Below, one piece after another: positions 28,745 to 39,352 of a stretch of DNA of 64,000 nt. Origin of the DNA: Effrenium voratum (taxonomy: Eukaryota > Sar > Dinophyceae > Suessiales > Symbiodiniaceae); assembly GCA_963377175.1 (NCBI GenBank), contig CAUJNA010001447.1, forward strand, positions 134,811 through 198,810, written 5' to 3'. Positions within the stretch are counted from its first letter, which is position 1; every line of letters starts with the position of its first letter. The translations under genes and the position numbers were made by a program. The notes beneath the pieces are model-generated. The model did no database searches, was not told the DNA's origin, and saw only the letters and a program-made list of their open reading frames with translations.

Positions 28745-29389
28745 TCACAGCTTCAGCTTTCCAAAGAAGTCCACCAAGTCATCGTCAAGCGGGAAGCCAT
28801 TAGCTCCATCTAGCGCCCATTCTTCTGCGCCCTTGCCGCAAGAGGTGCAGCCAACATCGAAGTCCGGCGAGTCAGCAAAGAAGCGCAAGCATGTCAGGCA
28901 GCGATCCTCCGCTGCATACAAGAACAAGTACTCCCTCATCTTCTTGGCCGTCTTTTGGCCGTGCTTCTTGAAGAACTTCTTGCAGTGTGGAGCGTGAAAG
29001 CAAGGTCCCACATCCACCGGAGGATGCGGCGCAGCCTTGGGCGCAGAAGTAGAGGATGCCGACTTGGAAGCAGGCTTTGCCGATGGAAAGCGACCAGTTT
29101 GCCGGTATCCCCATGGATCCTCTTCGCCAGCAGCACGCGGCTCTTCACGGCGGGAAGAGGCAGCGGACGACTGGTCTCCTTGACGAAAATCACGGAAGTC
29201 GTCCCAGGCTGCCAGGACAGCTCTCACTCGCTCCGGATCCACCTGCGGCGTGCAGCTGTTGGCCTGCTTGTCAGGATGGTTCTGGCGAAGCCACTGGAAG
29301 TACTTCTTCTTCACGTCTGCGAAAGGCACCGTGAAAGCATCCACGTTCTCAAAACCCAGCTCTGACAACAAAGAACCGAAAGGAGCCAT
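28745..29389 (-). CDS. J-domain (DnaJ-like) protein with Cys-rich C-terminus
   Basis: From the ATG at 29389 the 214-residue frame begins MAPFGSLLSELGFENVDAFT. Helix II KKKYFQWLRQ is followed by NHPDK, and the HPD motif (residues 38-40) is the hallmark that lets J-proteins stimulate Hsp70 ATPase. The next helix is VRAVLAAWDDFRDF. A Ser/Ala/Pro-rich linker follows, then a Cys/His-rich end (PCFHAPHCKKFFKKHGQK, CLTCLRFFADSPDF, CTSCGKG) that may bind zinc. An upstream ATG at 29491 would add 34 residues, but that part overlaps the 70-bp repeat in a different frame. Sitting between copies of a helitron exon, it may be a captured host gene. Confidence 0.7.
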   Translation of the reverse strand: MAPFGSLLSELGFENVDAFTVPFADVKKKYFQWLRQNHPDKQANSCTPQVDPERVRAVLAAWDDFRDFRQGDQSSAASSRREEPRAAGEEDPWGYRQTGRFPSAKPASKSASSTSAPKAAPHPPVDVGPCFHAPHCKKFFKKHGQKTAKKMREYLFLYAAEDRCLTCLRFFADSPDFDVGCTSCGKGAEEWALDGANGFPLDDDLVDFFGKLKL

Positions 29390-29443
29390 GGCTGCAAATG
29401 ATGCGATGTATCTTTTTTCTACAACTCGATAAATCAGGTCGGG

Positions 29444-29513
29444 AAGCCGTGTCGCCCTAATCAACTGTCGACGCAAACATTCTCTGGGCAAGCTCCGCTA
29501 CTGAGACACTCAT
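29444..29513 (-). repeat. 70-bp direct repeat, copy upstream of the J-domain gene
   Basis: This matches 28484-28553 but has TAG in place of CAG in the frame (MFASTVD then stop) and A for C in CCGC. It is therefore a broken copy of the putative helitron first exon, standing upstream of the J-domain gene. Confidence 0.85.
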
Positions 29514-29829
29514 GACATCCAAGCTTCGGCTACTATTGCTCTTGTCAGCTGCCTATCACTCCAAAATCCAACTGCGCATGTTTATTTTACAAGCCAATTA
29601 CAAAAGCCAACTGCCCAATCTCACTTCACAAGCCAATGACAACTGCCAACTGCCCAATCTCACTTCACAAGCCAAATGCACTGTCCCAAAACACAAGCCA
29701 AATTTTCGAGTGTTACTTCACTATCCTAAAACGCAAACTAACTTCTCGGGCGTTTCTTCGGCATCGTAAAGCGCACGTATTTTTTTCAGGCGTTACATTG
29801 CAAGCCGACTTTTCCTTTTCTACCTTCTC
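29514..29829. other. Short AT-rich spacer with CAAGCCAA repeats
   Basis: The word CACAAGCCAATTACAA-like, with CAACTGCCCAATCTCACTTC, is repeated two to three times (29590-29680). No gene is seen. Confidence 0.5.
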
Positions 29830-30355
29830 TTCTCGATTCTGAGTTCTTTCTTCTTTTTCCGGCGGAGCTGGGGAGACGCTCTCCGCGCCGAGATAGGTCC
29901 GCAAGTGCTTTGTGCAAGTGCTGTGTGCAAGTTGCTCTGCGCAAGTTGCTCTGCGCAAGTTGCTCTGAGCAAGTGCTGCCGGAGCTGTGGGAATGTACTT
30001 CGCGTACTATTTTTTTGTACTTAAAAGTTGTGATTTTCCAGCCGGAGCTGCGGGAGTGTGCTCCGCGTACTACGTTTGTACTTAAAAGTTGCGATTTTCC
30101 AGCCGGAGCTGCGGGAATGTGCTCCGCGTACTATGTTTGTACTTAAAAGTTGCGATTTTCCAGCCGGAGCTGCGGGAGCACGCTCCGCATACTACGTCTG
30201 TACTTAAAAGTTGCGATTTGCCAGCCGGAGCTGCAGGAGCACGCTCCGCGTACTACGTCTGTACTTAAAAGTTGCGATTTGCCAGCCGGAGCTGCAGGAG
30301 CACGCTCCGCGTACTACGTTTGTACTTAAAAGCTGCGATTTTCAAGCCGGAGCTG

Positions 30356-30432
30356 CCGCGGACCAGGGGGGAATCGAACCCGAGACCGCGGGATTGCGAA
30401 AGCAGGCGCGCAAACCACGAGACAACTTCCAA
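30356..30432 (-). tRNA. tRNA-like segment, probably a pseudogene or SINE head (copy 1)
   Basis: On the minus strand a T-loop-like GGGTTCGATTCCCCC and an anticodon-arm-like CCTGCTTTCGCAATCCC are present. However, the anticodon stem and the acceptor ends do not pair, so I do not regard it as a working tRNA gene. Confidence 0.25.
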
Positions 30433-30989
30433 AGGCCGTTTCGCGAGCAAGAAAATCGCACGGTCTTCTCGATTCTGAGTTCTTTCTTCTTTTTCCGGCG
30501 GAGCTGGGGAGACGCTCTCCGCGCCGAGATAGGTCCGCAAGTGCTTTGTGCAAGTGCTCTGTGCAAGTTGCTCTGCGCAAGTTGCTCTACGCAAGTTGCT
30601 CTGAGCAAGTGCTGCCGGAGCTGTGGGAATGTACTTCGCGTACTATTTTTTTATACTTAAGAGTTGTGATTTTCCAGCCGGAGCTGCGGGAGTGTGCTCC
30701 GCGTACTACGTTTGTACTTAAAAGTTGCGATTTTCCAGCCGGAGCTGCGGGAATGTGCTCCGCGTACTATGTTTGTACTTAAAAGTTGCGATTTTCCAGC
30801 CGGAGCTGCGGGAGCACGCTCCGCATACTACGTCTGTACTTAAAAGTTGCGATTTGCCAGCCGGAGCTGCAGGAGCACGCTCCGCGTACTACGTCTGTAC
30901 TTAAAGTTGCGATTTGCCAGCCGGAGCTGCAGGAGCACGCTCCGCGTACTACGTTTGTACTTAAAAGCTGCGATTTTCAAGCCGGAGCT

Positions 30990-31068
30990 GCCGCGGACCA
31001 GGGGGGAATCGAACCCGGGACCGCGGGATTGCGAAAGCAGGCGCGCACACCACGAGACAACTTCCAAA
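30990..31068 (-). tRNA. tRNA-like segment (copy 2)
   Basis: This is the second copy of the same tRNA-like stretch, with CCCGGGTTCGATTCCCCC on the minus strand. It has the same failure of acceptor and anticodon pairing. It lies at the 3' end of the second 636-bp unit. Confidence 0.25.
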
Positions 31069-31089
31069 AGCCGTTTCGCGAGCAAGAAA

Positions 31090-31712
31090 ATCGCACGGCG
31101 CCACAGCGAGAGCGCTTCGACACGCACGATCTCCGCAGAGGGTTCATCGGGCTCAAGACAAATTCGCACGGCGCCACAGCGAGAGCGCTTCGACACGCAG
31201 AATCTCCGCAGAGGGTTCGCCAAGGTCAAGACAAATTCGCACGGCGCCACAGCGAGAGCGCTTCGACACGCACGATCTCCGCAGAGGGTTCGCCAAGGTC
31301 AAGACAAATTCGCACGGCGCCACAGCGAGAGCGCTTCGACACGCACGATCTCCGCAGAGGGTTCGCCAAGGTCAAGACAAATTCGCACGGCGCCACAGCG
31401 AGAGCGCTTCGACACGCACGATCTCCGCAGAGGGTTCGCCGCGCTCAAGACAAATTCGCACGGCGCCACAGCGAGAGCGCTTCGACACGCACGATCTCCG
31501 CAGAGGGTTCGCCAAGGTCAAGACAAATTCGCACGGCGCCACAGCGAGAGCGCTTCGACACGCACGATCTCCGCAGAGGGTTCCAAGACATTCGCACGGC
31601 GCCACAGCGAGAGCGCTTCGACACGCACGATCTCCGCAGAGGGTTCACAAGACAAATTCGCACGGCGCCACAGCGAGAGCGCTTCGACACGCACGATCTC
31701 CGCAGAGGGGTG
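31090..31712. repeat. 73-bp tandem array, about nine units
   Basis: CGGCGCCACAGCGAGAGCG recurs at 31097, 31169, 31242, 31315, 31388, 31461 and 31534, then twice at shorter spacing. Variation is limited to the tail (GCCAAGGTCAAG, ATCGGGCTCAAG, CGCGCTCAAG). All frames are open on both strands because 73-bp units cycle frames, so the long frames here are not genes. Confidence 0.95.
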
Positions 31713-31877
31713 CGTTTCGTAAGCTCCCGTCGGGCCTACCCCCGCCATAAAAAGAAGAAGAATTAAGAGTCGAGATGTGAAGGTAGAACAGAAAAGTTAG
31801 CTTGTGTTTTTAGGATAGTGAAGTAACACCCGACAAATTAGCTTGTGCTTTTAGTAGAATGAGATAACAGCCGAAAA

Positions 31878-32262
31878 GTTGACATGAGAAGTTGGCAGGT
31901 GAAGTAACTCTCAAAAAGTTGACATGAGAAGTAGGCAGGTGAAGTAACTCTCGACAAGTTGACATGAGAAGTAGGCAGGTGAAGTAACTCTCGACAAGTT
32001 GGCATGAGAAGTTGGCAGGTGAAGTAACTCTCGACAAGTTGGCATGAGAAGTTGGCAGGTGAAGTAACTCTCGACAAGTTGGCATGAGAAGTTGGCAGGT
32101 GAAGTAACTCTCGACAAGTTGGCATGAGAAGTTGGCAGGTGAAGTAACTCTCGACAAGTTGGCATGAGAAGTTGGCAGGTGAAGTAACTCTCGACAAGTT
32201 GGCATGAGAAGTTGGCAGGTGAAGTAACTCTCGACAAGTTGGCATGAGAAGTTGGCAGGTGA
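31878..32262. repeat. 40-bp tandem array, about nine units
   Basis: The unit is GAAGTAACTCTCGACAAGTT plus GGCATGAGAAGTTGGCAGGT. The left-hand units carry GACATGAGAAGTAGGC variants and the right-hand units are nearly uniform. Confidence 0.95.
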
Positions 32263-32367
32263 AGTTGGCAGCCGCTTTTAGAAGAAGAACCCTTCGCAAT
32301 GCTTCCGGGAAAAACCAAGGCCTACAAAGCTCGTAAAGAGTACCCCTCCCCCTCCCAGGGCACCCAA

Positions 32368-32550
32368 AATGCAAATTCACATTCATACAAATACAAATAC
32401 ATCTGCACATACAAATACATATACATATACACATACAACTACAAATGCAAACACACATACAAATACATATACATATACACACACACATACAAATACAAAC
32501 ACAAATGCAAATACAAATACAAAACATATACATATACACATACATACCGC
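32368..32550. repeat. (ACAAATACATAT)n simple repeat
   Basis: AT-rich run of ACAAATACA, ACATATACA and ACACACAT words. Confidence 0.9.
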
Positions 32551-35500
32551 TTTGCCCTTCCCTCTTCTTTTTCGGCTCCCCGCGGCCGTCGTGCATGGCG
32601 TTCTTCGCCAGCGGCTGGCAGCCGCGAATGGCCGCCTGCGGCGCCAGGAGATGAATGCCTGCGGCCTGGCTCCAGCCTCGGATGAGCTGACGAGAGGGCT
32701 GAAGATCCGACCACCTTAGAAGCCTTAACCATCGTCATGGGGCTGACTTTGGGTCGTGTGAAATAGAAACGTATTTGATTCTGCCAGGGAAAGCAAGCTA
32801 TCATCACGAACAAGCTGCCTCCATATCTTTCTGCACCTACTCTAGATGGTTGGCGCAATCCCTTTGTCCATTGCTCAGGCCCGGCATGCGCCATGCATCA
32901 AATGCAAAAGACGATTCCCCCCTTAATCTTGGGTGTCCCAAAGGAGCGGACCGCCACAAAAACATGAACAAGCTTTCCTCCAGCAACACCTTCGAAACTT
33001 CGATGGATCACTTTGTTGGTTCAAAGGTTCCAAAGTTTCGCATGCCATCAATTTCGCCTGGTGATGGTGATGATGACATCGATGTTCATGGATCACATCA
33101 CTACCATCAATTTCGCATGCTCTTGGGGGCTTGGCTGAGAGCCTCCCATCCGACTTTTCGACGAGCCATGCCCTTTTTCACGGACGGCCCACTCCACAGA
33201 GGTCCCAGCTGTGGCTTTCCTCCGCGAACTCTGTGGGATCAGCCAAGAGCTGCTCGATCGCCTGGGCTCGCTTGCGGCGATGTTCAAACGAGTTTCTAGG
33301 CCCTACAAAGCTCTCTGACGAAAAGTGTTCATCTGCCGTCCGCGGTCATTGAAACTTTCCATGAGCCAGAGCCAAATCTCAAGCTGAGCCTCTTCCCCTC
33401 ACATTCTTGACTTCCTTTTGCTACCCTTGAGGAATCTGAGGACACCCCAAAGAGTGAACCAAGGGTGATTGCCTGTCTGGCACTTGTTTACGTGCACCCA
33501 CTGGAGCAACCGCCCTCGCTGAAGTGCATCAAATGAGCTCAGGCTTCAACCTAGCTCGTAAGAAAGGCGACTGGCACCAACCCCCACAAGTCGCGTACAT
33601 GTACCCCCACCCCTCCGTACATTAAAGAAGGGGGAGGTGATCTACTGGCAGAATCATTGAGAGAATAGCATGCCGCCATTCTCGCTGCTTGCGACTGCAT
33701 AAACAATAATGAGTTGCAACTCCTGTATACAATGTTCACCCATACTCACCCTTGCATCTTGCATCTCATACCACATAGCAAGTTGAATCACCATCATGCC
33801 AACGCGTTGGACATGCCGGTCCAACTAAACCATTCCCCATACAAACATGTATGAACGTGCATGATCAATCAGTATGATTACATGCCAGAACCTGTGACTG
33901 TGACAGCCATGACGATTATGATCCACGAGGGGGACAAGGGTGCCAGGGCCTGCGACGGCCCTAAACATGACCCCCAGCGGAACCCGGGACAGTAACCAGC
34001 AGTTGTCCATTGGTGGGTTCTAAGCAAAGATGGCAGCACAAGCAAATGGCCTGGAATCATTGGGGTCATGCGAGTTGCGACTTCCGCGACAGCTGTGGCA
34101 GTGGTGGCTGTGGGGAGTCAAAAATAGGGTGAAAGTGCCTATGACGAAAGTCAACATGATAAGAGTCCAAATGATAAGATGTTATATAAATTATGGTTGT
34201 ATTCCAACAACAAGGCTTTAAACCGGAGACATGTTCTAGCCATTGTCTGTGTTCATCGTATGTAATCATGTTTGCTCACGACTACCACGTTCTCCCATGC
34301 CTTCAGATTGCGGACAACCCATCCGATAAGCTCTACCCCATCTTTCCGCATTTTGGCTCGTCCCGTCCTTCGCCAGCTCGTGGCCCCTCCATCGATCTCT
34401 CAGGTCCTTGAACGCAGAGCGCGTCGCCTGCCTCACCGAGTGAAAGGCGACGTGAAATTCATGCCCTTTGAAGCCAACGGACATAAACTAGGTCCTCCAA
34501 CTTGGTTTCTCTCTATTTTACTAGCGGAACCCTTTTCCAAAAAAGGGTAAAAGGGTACTACTGGGAGACCTAGTAAAGACGATTCATTTCAGGAAATGGA
34601 AGAAAGGAACCCTTTTGGGGCTATAAGAAGGCCAAAGATCAAATCGCCCTTTCTGGTTTTGCAATCTTGATACAAACCCATTTGGTAGGTTTCCTTTACT
34701 GTACCTTCCATTCCAGTTCCGGGATTATTCTCTTCTGAAAACGGGCCAGCCGCTGAAAAATTGGGTGGTTTCTGAAGAGAACGATGGGTGACGAGAATGC
34801 GGAATCAACTCCTAGACTCCTAGACCTTCGGCATATGGGGATGTCTCAAAGTCAGGTCTAAAATGGTTGGCTCCTTCTCAACACGTGATTTCATCGAATC
34901 CTGGATGGCACAACCAACACCCTCAAAAAGCGCATAGAATCAAACGCAACAACCAACGCCACAAACGTTCTTCATTGCAATTTAGCAAGTAGAACGGACT
35001 GAACGGCAGCGTAGCTGCTAAAAAAAAAAAAAACAGGGCTCTTGGCAAAGGCTAGTGTTTCCACATGTTTTCGTGTACGTTACAAGAGATTCCACTTGAG
35101 CAACAACACAGGTGTCTGCCAGCACCACTCTGCACATTCCTGAAAGTGAGCACCAACAAAACTTTGAACAGAGGTCGTTGCACCTGGTTCTTCAGAGCTG
35201 AATCTGGCCCCACGATATTCTCACTGTCCAAGTCCCCCCTTGAGAGGTAGTGTAAAGAGAAGCAACCTCAGTTTCTAACTTGATAACCCTTGTAAACAAT
35301 CACACCATGACACCAGTCAGCTGCCAATCCTTGCAAGCTAGCACACGGGGCATAGATCCGCAGTTTTGTCAATACAACCTGTGCGGTATGAATTGTAGCA
35401 GGGAATAAGGGAGCGAGCCTATGAAGCATTCCTTGTGGTGCTTTCTAGGAGATATTCAGGGTCATGCCCCAAAACCTCTCTTGATTCCCGAGCACCAGCA

Positions 35501-36496
35501 GGCTGCTTTGCATGAACATATCATGACGTGAGGCAAGTTCATCATGGTATGATTTTGTGGCTATGCCACGGTCTAACTTAAGACTACAATCAGCTACTAC
35601 GAAAAGCTCATAATGAAGGGCCACCTTTCAAGGGGATCATATCACACTTATTTAGTACGCCTCCAGATTAAAAAGAAACCCGGGCAGCCTTAGCCCCGAG
35701 TCTCCAAGGTACCTATCAATTTGGGGGTGTGGGTTTTGGGTGGCAAATAACATGTGTAGATTCTGTTTCATACTTAGTCAACCCTTAAACATAGGAGTCT
35801 CCAGGTTGTGGGTTATCCAGGTAACCTACGTATCCAAGAACCCTAGATACAAGCCCTACTATAAGTATGGCTAGAACGCTAGCACTAATCACCCGCCTGG
35901 CATCGTCTGGCGGCCGCTTTGGCATGGCTCAATCCCGCGGGTAGAACGCCGGTTTCTTCGGGAGTGGCCCCCCCCACCCCCCCAAACATACCTCCAACCT
36001 GGGCTGCCCTCAGATCCCCGCGAAAAGTGAATAACTTTAGTGGGTTAAATGGAACCTACCACTAAACACTAAAAGGCTAAAAAGCTAAGGGGATGGCTGG
36101 GAGCCACTAAGCAACAATGGTCTAGTTGAGTGTTTCTCAAGGGGGCTTGGAGGAGGGTTTGCGGGGTCCCCTTCAGGGTGTGTGTAATGGTGATGCTATG
36201 TTTGGGACAACCATTGGCATTGCCTTTCCGGACATCGACCGGGCCAGCGCTGTTTGACTCTTGCTTTGTGGGGGGAATTGGTTGAAGCTGTACGCTCTCT
36301 CAGGCAAAGAAAAAGCCCAAAAATGCCATGGCCTGTCAAGGGAGGGCGGCTTTTGCAGTGACCTGAGCTTCTAGGCCCTCCAGTAGAGAGGTTAGAATAA
36401 GGGTATCCAATTTTATGTAGTCTATTTTAGTAGGGGAACCCTCCCCAAAAAATCGATGCCTTGCCTATGGGAAACTCCGTGAGCACTCAACGAGCC
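32551..36496. other. Non-coding stretch without recognised gene
   Basis: Only short frames are found. There is a poly-A run near 35020, a CCATCAATTTCGC direct repeat (33044 and 33106), and CCCTTTTCCAAAAAAGGG-type hairpins near 34530. GGAATCAACTCCTAG at 34800 is similar to 58486. Confidence 0.5.
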
Positions 36497-37081
36497 TCAT
36501 CCTTCGAGACTAAGGGACACCTTCCATTTGCTTAAGTCTGGAACAAATGAGAACATATCTCCAGAGGCAATTTCGATTCCCTCTAAAACCAAGCAAAATG
36601 GAACACCACCCATATTGCAGCAAATAAGACACGTAAGCTCACGTGAGTTTATTACAAGCGGCCGTCTGGCAAGCTCTCTCAATCTCGACTTCAGGTCCGA
36701 AACCCGAGTTGGCGCTCTCATGGGTCCCTTTCGTTTTCCTTCAGGGGAACCCTCTGGTTGGGGTTCCAGGGAAATCCACATGACCAGCATTCTTGGGACA
36801 GCCACAAAACGCAGCTGCCGTGACCCATGAATTCTGATCCTTGCTTTTCTCCGCACATCTTTCAATCCGTGCCCTGCCACGGGTTGGCTCTCCGGCACGT
36901 CAGAGACACGAGACACGAAAACTTCGCCGGTCCACGGAAGCATAAGACAACTGAAGCCTTGGTTGGCCTGGTCGCTCTTGCACGCATCTTGAAAGACCTC
37001 TTGTCTCTCAGTCAAGTGTTGTTTCACAATCCTTGACTTGAGTTTCAAGAGATGATCATGGAGAGATTCCGTAGGAGCCAC
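36497..37081 (-). CDS. Uncertain 194-residue open frame
   Basis: An isolated frame begins MAPTESLHDHLLKLKSRIVK and ends WKVSLSLEG. No known motif is seen, composition is mixed, and there are no neighbours. It might be an exon of a degraded gene, but it could equally be chance in this G+C-neutral stretch. It is kept only because it is the longest frame within about 6 kb. Confidence 0.2.
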   Translation of the reverse strand: MAPTESLHDHLLKLKSRIVKQHLTERQEVFQDACKSDQANQGFSCLMLPWTGEVFVSRVSDVPESQPVAGHGLKDVRRKARIRIHGSRQLRFVAVPRMLVMWISLEPQPEGSPEGKRKGPMRAPTRVSDLKSRLRELARRPLVINSRELTCLICCNMGGVPFCLVLEGIEIASGDMFSFVPDLSKWKVSLSLEG

Positions 37082-37299
37082 AGTCAGTACTCATTGTTCC
37101 CTAGCCGTCCTTGGAATTCATTTAGTGGCCCTATGCACTCGCATGGTGGAAACCGTCTCGATGGAGTGTCTCCTATAGGGAATGGGATCCGCCTTTAGGC
37201 AGGTACCGTCCCTACGCCAGCTAACAGAAGCATGTTCTGCTACCACCACATTGCCCTAGAAAACGCTTTGGATGTGGCAAATCTGTGGAACCACCCCTG

Positions 37300-37400
37300 T
37301 GGGATACTAAAAGAGTACTAAAACGAGTACTCGAAAAGAATCTGCAGGGGGAAGAACCGGCGAAAAATCCGCCTCAAAGCGCCTCTCCAAACCCGTTTTC
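37300..37400. repeat. Dispersed GAGTACT repeat, copy 1
   Basis: AAAGAGTACTAAAACGAGTA then CTGCAGGGGGAAGAACCGGC and AAAAATCCGC match the stretch at 54657-54760 (AAAGAGTACTACAAGAGTAC, CAGCAGGGGGAAGAACAGGG, AAAATCCGC). Confidence 0.6.
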
Positions 37401-39261
37401 TAGACCTGCGGCGGGGGATCGCCTCAACGAGCAAGTGACACATTGAAGCGATTGAAGGCGCCGAATTGCCGGCAGCCAAACTTCAATGCCATGTCCGGGC
37501 ATGGTGACGCATCCCATTCATAGTGATGTCGTCATTCCATTGAAGCATTGAGGTCCCTGCTAAAGTGGGTCTGGGTTGATACTCACGCTCCATGACTCAG
37601 TTCATTTTTTTACAAACCGGCAATCTCCGCGAAGTAGGCCTCGGTTGTGTACCTATTGTTGGTGAGTTGCAATTGGGAAATCATCCTATGGGTCATGTCC
37701 AAACCTCCATGTTGGACCATGTTGGGCGGACTATCGCGGTAATTGAAAATGCAACAGGCACCCTTGCTTGATCCGCCCAATTGTAGCACTGATTGACCTC
37801 ACCGAATCAATTACCGTGGTCGTCATGCCCGGTCTCAATTCAATACGATTACAAAGCTTGCGTGCTGGCTGGGCAAGTTGCTCCTGGGCTCAACGGCACA
37901 ATACAAATGATGCCGTTTGCCCAAAGCGCTTGTCGCAGCCGCACTGCCAAGACAGTGATATGGTGCAAAGCTGTCGATCACTGGCGAGGTGCGATTTTTC
38001 CAGTCGGCAAGAAAAGCACCTATACATGCGTGTAATGAGTTCAAGATGGATGCCCAACTTGCAGATTGGCAAAAGCGATCGATGTCCATGCCGCGCGCTT
38101 CGCCAGTGATCACAGCCCTCAGTCCTTGTTGTGAAGCACCGAGTCCCTGGGCCCAACAGGTTTTCATTTGGGCCTCAAACCAGAGATTCAAAAAAGAACG
38201 GTGGTTACCCCGTTGGTTTGCCCTAAGGTGAAAAGCAAACCATGGAACATAAGCCAGCTTTGGAAATCTTAGATTCTTTCTAATTTCAAAAGAGTGGGCA
38301 TCCAATGAGTGTAATAGGTGACGCGCAGTTGCTGCTCAATGGTGCTCATCCAAACCCACATACACGGATTCTGCACTGTGTTTGTGTGAGTAAGACAGCC
38401 GCAATCAGTGTGACAAGCACCTTAGAGCTTGCGGCTGCCATGATCTCCCGTCGGGTCCCTTTAGCCACGATCAAAAATACGCAGGTTGCCCCAAGACTTA
38501 CGAAAAGGACGTTCCCCCCTCGTTTTTGTGGGAGCCTTCTGCTTGCTCGGTACTCCTATCTCGTGTTGATCTTTTTCTCGCCCTCCCTTGCTGTCCTTTC
38601 TGCCCCATGAAGAAATCTACAAGTTGCTAGTTGCAAGGGAACGTGCAGGTGAGTTAGCCAACAAACATCTAAGCTTTGTGTTTACCATCAAAACGGGCTC
38701 AAACATAGACTTCAGACACTCGAGCGAGTTAAGTCTGAGACTTTTGTCCGGGCTGTGCCCAGTGGTAGCAACATGGGAGCCATTTGTTTTGGGACAGACC
38801 TGCGAAGAAACCTACCAAACAAAACCGGACTTTCAGGGTGCCAAGGCTTCCACAGAACCGGGGAAAGCAACGAGGTGTCCCGGTTAGGCATGCCACTTGC
38901 CGTGTGAAACATTGGTTTGGCATGCAACCGTGTTGCTGCTTCTGTTTAACAACTTCTGGTTTGCGCCAAGCCGGGCGTTGAAACGGTCCTGACGAGTGTC
39001 CTGCTTGCCAGAAATGGTGCGGGTCCACTTCACCCCCCCAACTGACCCCCAAGTGACACTTGTTGCTAGATAGGAATCCTTGTCCAGGTAGTCTAAACGA
39101 CAAACATGGTTCGATGATTGGCGACTGGCCCTTTGGACAACGAGAACCAATTCGGGTGCCGCAACCATTGAAGCAAAGGCCTCTTCTGCTTAGCTCAACC
39201 TTTCGAACCATCCTCCAGTCTCGGGCATACGAGCTTCTCCAGGTTGTCCAGGTCGGGGGAA

Positions 39262-39304
39262 AACAAGCAAACACAAACAAACAAACAAACAAACAAACAA
39301 ACAA

Positions 39305-39336
<32 letters not shown>

Positions 39337-39352
39337 ACAAACAAACAAACAA
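39262..39352. repeat. (ACAA)n/(GCAA)n microsatellite
   Basis: CAAA repeats shift to CAAG and back to CAAA. They create false Lys/Gln/Asn frames on the plus strand and Cys/Leu/Phe frames on the minus strand. Confidence 0.95.

Larger units (their letters stand above)
29830..31100. repeat. 636-bp tandem duplication made of about 61-bp satellite units
   Basis: 29830-30465 and 30466-31100 are near-identical (offset 636). Each begins with CTCGATTCTGAGTTCTTTC, then GCAAGTTGCTCTGC repeats. These are followed by about six units of roughly 61 bp with the core TACTTAAAAGTTGCGATTTT and GCCGGAGCTGCGGGAG. Each ends with a tRNA-like segment. The core also occurs at 49.8-50.6 kb. Confidence 0.9.

Noticed and set aside
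30356..30432. Functional tRNA gene
   Set aside because: The T-loop looks right, but the acceptor and anticodon stems do not pair.
30786..31766. 326-residue and 291-residue plus-strand frames
   Set aside because: They run through satellite and 73-bp tandem units in more than one frame at once. This openness comes from repetition, not selection.
31878..32262. 40-bp array considered as CRISPR-like
   Set aside because: The repeats are directly adjacent without unique spacers.
31838..32596. 252-residue minus-strand frame rich in Cys/Ile
   Set aside because: It is translated from the 40-bp array and an (ACATAT)n run.
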